Shown here: positions 1 through 5,048 of the stretch, piece by piece
Position numbering within the stretch: position 1 is the first letter of the stretch
Layout of the letters: every line of letters begins with the position of its first letter
Assembly: GCA_947575935.1 (NCBI GenBank)
Contig: CANPPM010000075.1
Span: 1 to 10,552 of the forward strand
DNA length: 10,552 nt
Source: an uncultured Butyricicoccus sp.
GTDB taxonomy: Bacteria; Bacillota; Clostridia; Oscillospirales; Butyricicoccaceae
Direction of reading: 5' to 3'
Program-made: the position numbers and the translations under genes
Notes under the pieces: generated by a model
Databases searched by the model: none
The model's input: only the letters and a program-made list of their open reading frames with translations
What the model was told of the DNA's origin: nothing

Positions 1-2
1 AA

Positions 3-41
3 AGCGCCGCATCAGGGGTTCGCTGATGCGGCGCTCTCTTT
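3..41 (+). terminator. Hairpin of intrinsic-terminator type
   Basis: A perfect 13-bp stem (3-15 paired with 23-35) closes a 7-nt loop and is followed by CTCTTTA. The stem is very stable, but the T-run is broken by C residues, so termination may be incomplete. It would end a plus-strand gene lying before the window. The Shine-Dalgarno of the following small ORF starts only about 4 nt after it, so that ORF depends on readthrough if this is a real terminator and no promoter is hidden in the hairpin. Confidence 0.6.
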
Positions 42-59
42 ATGAGGGGAGGATGAAGC

Positions 60-194
60 ATGGGATTTCTGATCCGATTTTGTGCAATGCCGCTGGTCGT
101 ACTGGCCGCATACCGGTTTTATGAAACACGCGGAAGGCTCACGGCGGCGCTGCTGCTGTTTTTTGGATTGACGGGCCTCCTGTTCCTGCTCTGA
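60..194 (+). CDS. Small two-helix membrane protein (44 aa), unknown function
   Basis: I do not recognise a family. The ORF starts at ATG 60, 7 nt after a strong Shine-Dalgarno (AGGGGAGG, 45-52), and stops with TGA at 192-194. The 44 residues split into a hydrophobic segment (about 3-18), a short polar turn with basic residues and one acid (YRFYETRGR, 19-27), and a second highly hydrophobic segment (about 28-44) that runs to the last residue. This fits a membrane hairpin with the basic turn probably on the cytoplasmic side. The strong ribosome site and the tight fit between two hairpins support a real gene. Against this, no promoter is visible and a hairpin precedes it. An opposite-strand ORF over the same bases has no support and looks like a shadow. 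Confidence 0.55.
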   Translation: MGFLIRFCAMPLVVLAAYRFYETRGRLTAALLLFFGLTGLLFLL

Positions 195-196
195 AC

Positions 197-224
197 CCAA
201 CGCCCGGCACGTTGCGGGCGTTGG
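197..224. terminator. Hairpin between convergent genes, possible bidirectional terminator
   Basis: A perfect 10-bp GC-rich stem (197-206 paired with 215-224) with an 8-nt loop lies 2 nt after the small ORF's stop and 30 nt beyond the stop of the minus-strand M15 gene. Neither side has a run of T, so it is not a classic intrinsic terminator. Its position between convergent genes suggests transcript-end formation or 3'-end protection. Confidence 0.35.
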
Positions 225-254
225 CCTGCATGCGGTATCGGCCGCGGAAAAGGC

Positions 255-2018
255 TCAAGGGGCGGCGCTGCGGCAGCTGCGAATCTCAAAATCCCCCTTA
301 CCCAGATTCCCCGACACGCTGCTGCGGGCCGATAGATCATTAAAATGCCACCACTCCGAAGCAAGCGGCGTAAGCGACGCGCCGGTGCAGTAGTTCTGCA
401 GGGCAATCGCCGCTTCGTTCATACCGGGCGCCAGCTTGGCCGATTTCCATGCGGTAGGCGAATTGCTGCCGACCGGCGTTGTGAACGTCACCGCTGCACG
501 GCTGAGCTCATGGATGACGGTAGGCATCTGATACAGGTCAAACTTTACCACCCGAAGATACCGGCAGCCGCCGGTACTACGTTCCTCCACAGAACCGACC
601 CGCGCCAGGCTGACGTCCACCGCATAGCCTTGTTGATGATTGGACGCGCCGGTCGCAATAAACCAGCCGATACTCCATGGCGCGCTGCTCACCGCCGCCA
701 TCACCTCAGGATCCTCCTTCATCAGCGACCGCAGTGCGCGAGATACGTCGATCTGGGTCTCAAGCGGGCGGTATCCCTCGTATAGGATCAGGCAGTTGCC
801 CTGCGCCAGGGCAGCGCGCTGGGCTGCGCAAAGACGGGGGGCCATCGCATAAAGTACCGGCATCATAAATTCCTTTTCTCCCAAGCGATGATTGGTCAGC
901 GCGCCGGTGTACAGCGCCTGTCCGGTGATGCCCTTGAGCGGTTTTCCGCAGGAAACAAAGCGGGAGTCATAGCCGTTGGTAGCGTCATAGAGAATTGAAG
1001 GGATCACATCGGGCAGGTTGATCAGGCAATAACGGTGCTCCACCCAGCCGACCACCTCGCCGTGCCGTTGTTCGCCCTCCTCCTGATAATCGGCAGTACA
1101 CTGAATTTTCCACCATTTCCCCTGTTCCTCCAGGACCGTGAAGGCGGTCCCAGACGGCAGGATTGCCAAGACGCCGGCAGTCGGCGAAGGCTGCGGATCG
1201 GCAGCCGCATCCTGGCCGGCAGCCTGCGTCCCAGGTGCGGCTGCAGCGGACGCTTCTGCGTCAGGTCCCGGCGCTTCTGCCGGCGCAGTTGCGGGCGCCT
1301 CCGGCGTGGGGTCCGCCGCTTCCACCGGTGCGGCTGTGGACGCCTCCGGCACAGGAGCCGGCGCTTCTGCAGATGCCTCAGGCGCAGCTGCGGAAGCTTC
1401 CGGCGCGGCGGCAGCGGCTTCGTTTGCAGATGCCGGCGTTTCGGTCGGCGCGTCCGGCGCTGTGAGCGCAGCGGCCGCTTCCGGATCCGCTTCGCCAGCA
1501 GACAGCCCTTCCGCCCCACCCGGGGACGGCGAAAGCTGCGCGGCTGCCTGACGAACCGCCTCCTCAGCCTGCCGTTTCAGCGCAGCCTCCGCTTCCCGTT
1601 TGCGCCGTTCCTCTTCCCGCTTTTTCCACTCCGCAATTGCCTGCTGAGCCGCCTCGCAGTCCTCGGGCGCGCGCCACATCGGCAAATATACCGAAGCATA
1701 ACCGGTCGCCCCCTGAACCGGCAGCTCCAGCCCCTGATAGCTGTCCGGCATCTGCGCCTCGGTCAATAACGGTTCGGTCTGGAATGCGGACAGGAACGCA
1801 GGGCCGCTGTCCTCCTCGGAAGGGAGCGCTGTCTCAGGCGGCACGGGGGAAGGATCCTCCGCCTTTTGATCTGGCATACGAAGAACCGGCGGACGCTGAT
1901 TGGAAACCGCAGCCTGCCGTCCCTCGTCCGGCGCGTCCGGCATGGAGATATCCGGAATTTTACAGGAGGTGCAGAGCAGCAGCAGCGCCAACCCCGGCAC
2001 GATCCATTTCTTTTTCAT
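255..2018 (-). CDS. M15 (VanY-type) D,D-carboxypeptidase lipoprotein with SH3-like segment
   Basis: Likely a zinc peptidase that trims the D-Ala-D-Ala end of peptidoglycan stems, tethered outside the membrane. The 587-residue product starts with a lipoprotein signal: KKK, a Leu-rich core and LCTSC, with Cys19 the likely lipidated residue (the -3 position is Cys, which is atypical). A charged helical stretch (about 126-163) and an Ala/Pro/Glu/Ser-rich stretch (about 171-282) follow. An SH3-like part (about 283-335) contains a KWWKI strand and ends in a GWVEHRY strand. The catalytic domain (about 340-575) has YEGYRP (413-418, Arg417), SNHQQGYAVD (459-468, His461 and Asp468) and SEWWHF (554-559, Glu555 and His558), which is the full M15 zinc/catalytic set. 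The start is set by AAGGAGGG 6 nt upstream (2025-2032). The gene is transcribed divergently from the lipoprotein–kinase string and has its own strong promoter and long leader. Peptidase class is secure; substrate (D,D- versus L,D-bond) is inferred. Confidence 0.9.
   Translation of the reverse strand: MKKKWIVPGLALLLLCTSCKIPDISMPDAPDEGRQAAVSNQRPPVLRMPDQKAEDPSPVPPETALPSEEDSGPAFLSAFQTEPLLTEAQMPDSYQGLELPVQGATGYASVYLPMWRAPEDCEAAQQAIAEWKKREEERRKREAEAALKRQAEEAVRQAAAQLSPSPGGAEGLSAGEADPEAAAALTAPDAPTETPASANEAAAAAPEASAAAPEASAEAPAPVPEASTAAPVEAADPTPEAPATAPAEAPGPDAEASAAAAPGTQAAGQDAAADPQPSPTAGVLAILPSGTAFTVLEEQGKWWKIQCTADYQEEGEQRHGEVVGWVEHRYCLINLPDVIPSILYDATNGYDSRFVSCGKPLKGITGQALYTGALTNHRLGEKEFMMPVLYAMAPRLCAAQRAALAQGNCLILYEGYRPLETQIDVSRALRSLMKEDPEVMAAVSSAPWSIGWFIATGASNHQQGYAVDVSLARVGSVEERSTGGCRYLRVVKFDLYQMPTVIHELSRAAVTFTTPVGSNSPTAWKSAKLAPGMNEAAIALQNYCTGASLTPLASEWWHFNDLSARSSVSGNLGKGDFEIRSCRSAAP
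1173..1508 (-). repeat. Low-complexity Ala/Pro/Glu/Ser coding tract
   Basis: This part of the M15 gene encodes residues about 171-282, rich in Ala, Pro, Glu and Ser, with degenerate copies of PEAS (206-209, 213-216, 224-227) and related PxEAP/AEAS units. The DNA is correspondingly repetitive (GC-rich triplets), which opens long but meaningless reading frames on the plus strand. At protein level it probably forms an extended linker through or along the wall. Such tracts change length easily between strains. Confidence 0.8.
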
Positions 2019-2149
2019 CGGCTGCCCTCCTTACGGGCCGAAACAGCCCCGGCGGCTTGTCGACCCCAAGGCTGTCATCAGCTATGGAAAGGGCGGATTT
2101 ATCCGGCAGCCGGACAAAATCACGCCCTCCCCTATCAACCTATCATCAT

Positions 2150-2201
2150 AAAAAACCGGCAGACGCCGGGGCAGAAAACCGCAGCGGCTTTCTGCCCCGG
2201 C
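2150..2201 (-). promoter_or_regulatory. Leader hairpins with T6 tract, candidate attenuator
   Basis: On the minus strand, hairpin A is a perfect 13-bp stem (2189-2201 with 2165-2177), with a further small stem inside its loop. Hairpin B is a 5-bp all-GC stem (2165-2169 with 2156-2160) with a 4-nt loop, followed directly by six T (2150-2155). The two share bases 2165-2169 and so cannot both form fully. B has the form of a short intrinsic terminator; A would block it. The element starts about 24 nt after the predicted transcription start and about 130 nt before the M15 start codon. No known riboswitch core was recognised. A simple weak terminator or processing hairpin is also possible. Confidence 0.4.
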
Positions 2202-2231
2202 CTCAAAAGCGGCCCATCGTTTTCTGTATCC

Positions 2232-2260
2232 AGTATACTCCAACCCCCTGGGGAAGTCAA
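2232..2260 (-). promoter_or_regulatory. Sigma-A promoter for the M15 gene
   Basis: Read on the minus strand: -35 TTGACT (2260-2255), a 17-bp spacer and -10 TATACT (2237-2232). Each hexamer differs from consensus at one base and the spacing is optimal. The start of transcription should be near 2225, giving a leader of about 207 nt. The spacer contains the dyad CCCC-CT-GGGG (2244-2253), where a repressor could bind. Confidence 0.75.
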
Positions 2261-2411
2261 CACGGATTTCTCTAGGGCAGCGTCTGCCACACAATACGCA
2301 AAAACACCGGAAATTGCGCCAAAACCTCCCCCTGACCGCCGCTTTTTCCCCGGCGCGCCCGCAGAGACGCGGCGGACGCAGAGCCCGCGTTATATAAATA
2401 CACAAAAACGC

Positions 2412-2440
2412 TTCCTTTCTAACTGTCGCTGTGGTATAAT
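2412..2440 (+). promoter_or_regulatory. Extended -10 promoter for the lipoprotein–kinase string
   Basis: A perfect TATAAT (2435-2440) is preceded by TGG (2432-2434), an extended -10. The -35 at 17-bp spacing (TTCCTT, 2412-2417) is poor, which is typical of extended -10 promoters and of promoters that need an activator. Transcription would begin near 2447. Confidence 0.65.
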
Positions 2441-2460
2441 CAGACTGTATGACTATGACC

Positions 2461-2470
2461 GGAGGAAGGG
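2461..2470 (+). promoter_or_regulatory. Ribosome binding site that fixes the lipoprotein start
   Basis: GGAGGAAGGG lies 2-11 nt before ATG 2473. An in-frame ATG at 2449 has no such site and falls almost on the predicted transcription start, and using it would push the lipoprotein signal eight residues inward. ATG 2473 is therefore preferred. Confidence 0.8.
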
Positions 2471-2472
2471 CT

Positions 2473-3789
2473 ATGAAACGATTTGGGCTGCTCTGTGCTT
2501 TGCTGGCGCTGCTCACCGGCTGTACCTTTTATTCGGGCGACGACCTGCTGCTTGCACCGCAGCCGACCAAAAACTTTGTCGCCCTGCAGGAGCAGCTGCG
2601 CAAAATCCTAGACGGCGGCGCAATCTATGCCGTTCCGCAAACCGGCCAGAACCGCAGCACCGTGCAGCTGGTGGATCTGGACGGAGACGGCGCGGAGGAG
2701 GCCGTAGCATTTTTTCGGGACGCCTCAACGGCGAGCACTTTCACCGCCTATGTCTTCAAAAAACAACAGGATGCCTATGTGCTGGCCGACAGCGTCAGCG
2801 GGCACGGACTTTCGGTACAAGCGGTGGAGTACCCGCGTTTTCTGCCGACCGGGCAAAAAGGGATCGCCATTGCCTGGGGGCTGGAGGATGGGCAGACCAG
2901 CGCGCTGACCCTATGTGACTTCGACGCCAGGGGGCGGATCAGTACGCTGCTGACGACCGATTTTACCAACTACCGCCTGTGCGATCTGACCGGCGACGGC
3001 ACCGACGAGCTGCTGGTTATCAGCGGCGACGGCGCCAAGGGGAGAAACGCCGCGCTGTACAAGTACCGTGACGGCGGCGTCAGCGAGCTGGGCCGCGCCA
3101 CCGTCTCGCGGGAAGCAATGAGCATCGTCCGGCTGACGACCGGTTACCTTGCCGGCGGCGTTCCCGCCGTTTTTGCAGAGGAACGCCCGGACAGCGGCAC
3201 CGGTCTGATGACCGATATTTTTGCCTATTACGGCGGACAGCTGCACAATATATCCCAAAACACCGAATCGGGCGCAAGCAGCGGAAACTACCGCGCCATG
3301 AGCGTCTATGCCGCCGATATTGACGGAGACCATGTTACAGAAGTTCCGCGTACCGTCCTGATGCAGGGCTTCAGCGACCCCAACGGACCCGATGCGCTTT
3401 ACCTGCTCGACTGGTATGCCTATGACGCGGCCGGGGTCCCGGTGCGCAAGCGCACAACCTACCATAACGTCGCCGAGGAATGGTCGCTCCGCTTTCCAGA
3501 TGAGTGGCGCAGTCAGGTTACTGCCGTTAAAGAGAGCGCAAACGGCGTAAGCCGTACCATTTTCTATGAGTATATTGCCGGCGGGCCGAACCGGGAACTG
3601 TTTTCCATTTACTGCTGTACCGGCGAGCAGGCGAACCGTTTCGCCCTACAAAGCGAACTGACGCCGCTGGCGGAAACCAGCAGCGCCTATTATGCCGCGT
3701 CGATTACCGCCGTCTCCGGCGGGCTCGCCCCTACGGCAGAGGAGCTGCGGAGCCGTTTCAGTGTGCTCACCACCGACTGGATGTATTGA
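2473..3789 (+). CDS. FG-GAP/VCBS-like repeat lipoprotein
   Basis: A 438-residue extracytoplasmic lipoprotein with no known enzymatic role. The N-terminus has MKR, a hydrophobic core and the lipobox LTGC, with Cys17 the likely lipidated residue. Three short Asp-rich calcium-type motifs resemble those of FG-GAP/VCBS beta-propeller blades: DLDGDG (68-73), DLTGDGTDE (171-179) and DIDGDHVTE (282-290), each beside beta-rich sequence. The spacing of about 100-110 residues suggests further blades that lack the Asp loop. The C-terminal part (about 300-438) has Trp and Tyr residues and no motif I recognise. It is first in the plus-strand string and 28 nt before the PAS gene. A role in sensing or presenting an envelope signal to the downstream kinase is inferred from position only; a metal-bound structural or ligand-binding role is equally possible. 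Confidence 0.8.
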   Translation: MKRFGLLCALLALLTGCTFYSGDDLLLAPQPTKNFVALQEQLRKILDGGAIYAVPQTGQNRSTVQLVDLDGDGAEEAVAFFRDASTASTFTAYVFKKQQDAYVLADSVSGHGLSVQAVEYPRFLPTGQKGIAIAWGLEDGQTSALTLCDFDARGRISTLLTTDFTNYRLCDLTGDGTDELLVISGDGAKGRNAALYKYRDGGVSELGRATVSREAMSIVRLTTGYLAGGVPAVFAEERPDSGTGLMTDIFAYYGGQLHNISQNTESGASSGNYRAMSVYAADIDGDHVTEVPRTVLMQGFSDPNGPDALYLLDWYAYDAAGVPVRKRTTYHNVAEEWSLRFPDEWRSQVTAVKESANGVSRTIFYEYIAGGPNRELFSIYCCTGEQANRFALQSELTPLAETSSAYYAASITAVSGGLAPTAEELRSRFSVLTTDWMY

Positions 3790-3817
3790 ATCAACGAAAA
3801 AAATCGGGGGATCAGAT

Positions 3818-4231
3818 ATGGAGCTTACAAAATATTTCAGGAGCGTCCTAGAACAGGATTCCTGCGCGGTCGTACTGTGCAGCCTTGATCATCAAATCAT
3901 TTATATGAACCCCGCGGCAGTCAGCCGCTATGCGCGCAGCGGCGGCGCGTCGCTGGTCGGCAAAAGCCTGCTAGACTGCCATAGCGCACCCGCACGGGAC
4001 CGGATTGAACGGGTCACCGCATGGTTTGCCGAAAGCCAGGCAAATAACCGGATCTACACATTCCGAAACGAGGAAGAAAACAAGGATGTTTATATGGTTG
4101 CGCTGCGCGATACGGACGGCACGCTGATCGGCTATTATGAAAAACACGAATACCGCATGCCGGAGACTGCCGCACTCTATGATTTCGGGTTGCCGCAAGA
4201 CGCCTCTGCAGAAAGAACGGTGAAGGAGTAG
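3818..4231 (+). CDS. Single-domain PAS protein
   Basis: A 137-residue soluble protein made almost wholly of one PAS-like domain. After a short N-terminal helix it shows the PAS strand pattern AVVLCSLDHQIIYMNPAA (about residues 18-35, with the YMNPAA turn), a helical middle including IERVTAWFAES, and the terminal beta-strands NKDVYMVALRD and LIGYYEKHEYR. A weakly conserved tail of about 25 residues follows. Such domains bind small ligands or cofactors, or act as partner surfaces. It has no output domain, so it probably acts through a partner, most simply the histidine kinase made two genes downstream (inference). The start at ATG 3818 is supported by the CGGGGGA site 6 nt before it; the longer frame from 3692 lies inside the previous gene. 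Its 3' end supplies the ribosome site for the response regulator, so the two are translationally linked. Confidence 0.75.
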   Translation: MELTKYFRSVLEQDSCAVVLCSLDHQIIYMNPAAVSRYARSGGASLVGKSLLDCHSAPARDRIERVTAWFAESQANNRIYTFRNEEENKDVYMVALRDTDGTLIGYYEKHEYRMPETAALYDFGLPQDASAERTVKE

Positions 4232-4234
4232 GGC

Positions 4235-4924
4235 ATGAAACGGAAAATCTTAGTGCTGGAAGATGAGACCAATATTCGCAGCTTTGTCGTGCTCAACCTG
4301 AAACGGGCAGGCTACGAAGTGATCGAAGCGGGCTCGGGGGAAGAAGCGCTGGAAAAATACAGCATCCACCCCGACATTGCCGTAGCCGTACTGGACGTGA
4401 TGCTGCCAGGCATGGACGGTTATGAGGTCTGCCGCACCCTGCGTACACAGGGCTACGCGGCGGGTGTGATCATGTTGACCGCCCGTGTACAGGAGACCGA
4501 CAAAGTTACCGGGCTGATGACCGGCGCAGATGATTATGTCACCAAACCGTTTTCTGTGGTCGAACTGGTCGCCCGGGTAGACGCCCTGTACCGGCGGGTC
4601 TCCGGCCGGCCGTTTGGGGATGAAGATTCGATCCACTCCGGGCCGTTCAAGCTCAACCTGCGCGCCCGGGAAGTACAGAAAAACGGTGTAAAGGTCGATT
4701 TGACCCAAATTGAATACGGCATTTTAAAAGCTTTCCTGCAGAATATCGGCAAAGCGCTTTCGCGCGACGACTTGCTGGAAATGGTCTGGGGGCATCATTA
4801 TGTGGGCGAGCTTAAAATTGTAGATGTCAATATCCGCCGGCTGCGCATTAAAATTGAGGACGACCCCGCAAACCCGCGTTATATCATGACGGTGCGCGGA
4901 TTCGGCTATATGTGGGAGGAATGA
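4235..4924 (+). CDS. OmpR/PhoB-family response regulator
   Basis: A 229-residue cytoplasmic DNA-binding regulator controlled by phosphorylation. The receiver domain (about 3-121) has the acidic pair Glu9/Asp10, the phosphoacceptor Asp54 in VLDVMLPGMDG, the switch Thr82 (LTAR) and Lys104 (TKPF). The winged-helix domain (about 136-229) has TQIEYGILKAFL, LLEMVWG, the recognition helix VDVNIRRLRIKIEDDP and the C-terminal wing TVRGFGYMWE. The start follows the PAS stop by 3 nt, with AAGGAG inside the end of the PAS gene. The partner is almost certainly the downstream histidine kinase, after a 124-nt gap. Family members usually bind direct repeats. Candidate targets are its own operon and the divergent M15 gene (inference). 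The exact subfamily (PhoP-, WalR- or VanR-like) cannot be told from this sequence. Confidence 0.93.
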   Translation: MKRKILVLEDETNIRSFVVLNLKRAGYEVIEAGSGEEALEKYSIHPDIAVAVLDVMLPGMDGYEVCRTLRTQGYAAGVIMLTARVQETDKVTGLMTGADDYVTKPFSVVELVARVDALYRRVSGRPFGDEDSIHSGPFKLNLRAREVQKNGVKVDLTQIEYGILKAFLQNIGKALSRDDLLEMVWGHHYVGELKIVDVNIRRLRIKIEDDPANPRYIMTVRGFGYMWEE

Positions 4925-4945
4925 ACCCCCTTTTAAAATCCTGCG

Positions 4946-4979
4946 TTTCCCCGGGACGCCGCGTTCCGGCATGGGGAAA
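4946..4979 (+). other. Hairpin in the regulator–kinase gap
   Basis: A 7-bp stem TTTCCCC/GGGGAAA (4946-4952 with 4973-4979) encloses a GC-rich loop that can form a small inner stem. No T-run follows it, and the T8 at about 5025-5032 has no good stem directly before it, so I do not call a terminator. It may tune mRNA decay or the ratio of regulator to kinase. Confidence 0.3.
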
Positions 4980-5048
4980 GCCGGCTGGGGCGCACTGCGG
5001 CATAGGGGCATAACTGCTTGGGCAATTTTTTTTGAAATCGGGAGTGTT

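Larger units (their letters stand above)
2019..2472. other. Divergent intergenic control region
   Basis: This 454-bp stretch holds no convincing gene. Reading outward, it contains the M15 ribosome site (2025-2032), the M15 leader with overlapping hairpins (2150-2201), a leftward sigma-A promoter (2232-2260), a small GGCAG/CTGCC dyad (2276-2288), two CGC(A/C)AAAAC direct repeats 20 bp apart (2297-2305 and 2317-2325), a rightward extended -10 promoter (2412-2440) and the lipoprotein ribosome site (2461-2470). Reading frames that cross it lack ribosome sites and recognisable products. Confidence 0.75.

Noticed and set aside
1138..1551. Long plus-strand frame opposite the M15 gene, giving an Ala/Gly/Ser-rich product
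   Set aside because: It mirrors the repetitive GC-rich tract of the M15 gene, has no ribosome site and resembles no protein; several frames are open here for the same compositional reason.
2276..2288. GGCAG-CGT-CTGCC dyad upstream of the M15 -35
   Set aside because: A 5-bp stem of this kind is expected by chance in GC-rich DNA, and nothing links it to a known operator.
2082..2516. Minus-strand frame of 144 codons upstream of the M15 gene
   Set aside because: It begins inside the opposite lipoprotein gene, spans both promoters and the leader hairpins, and has no recognisable motif.
1866..2918. Plus-strand frame of 350 codons crossing the intergenic region
   Set aside because: It runs over the end of the M15 gene, two promoters and the start of the lipoprotein gene in another frame; it has no ribosome site and no domain.
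2911..3465. Minus-strand frame of 184 codons inside the FG-GAP lipoprotein gene
   Set aside because: It is a shadow of a well-supported gene with lipobox and Asp-rich motifs; there is no start signal.
5010..5032. T8 run before the kinase gene as a terminator
   Set aside because: No stable stem ends directly before the T-run, and the kinase gene follows at once in the same transcript direction.
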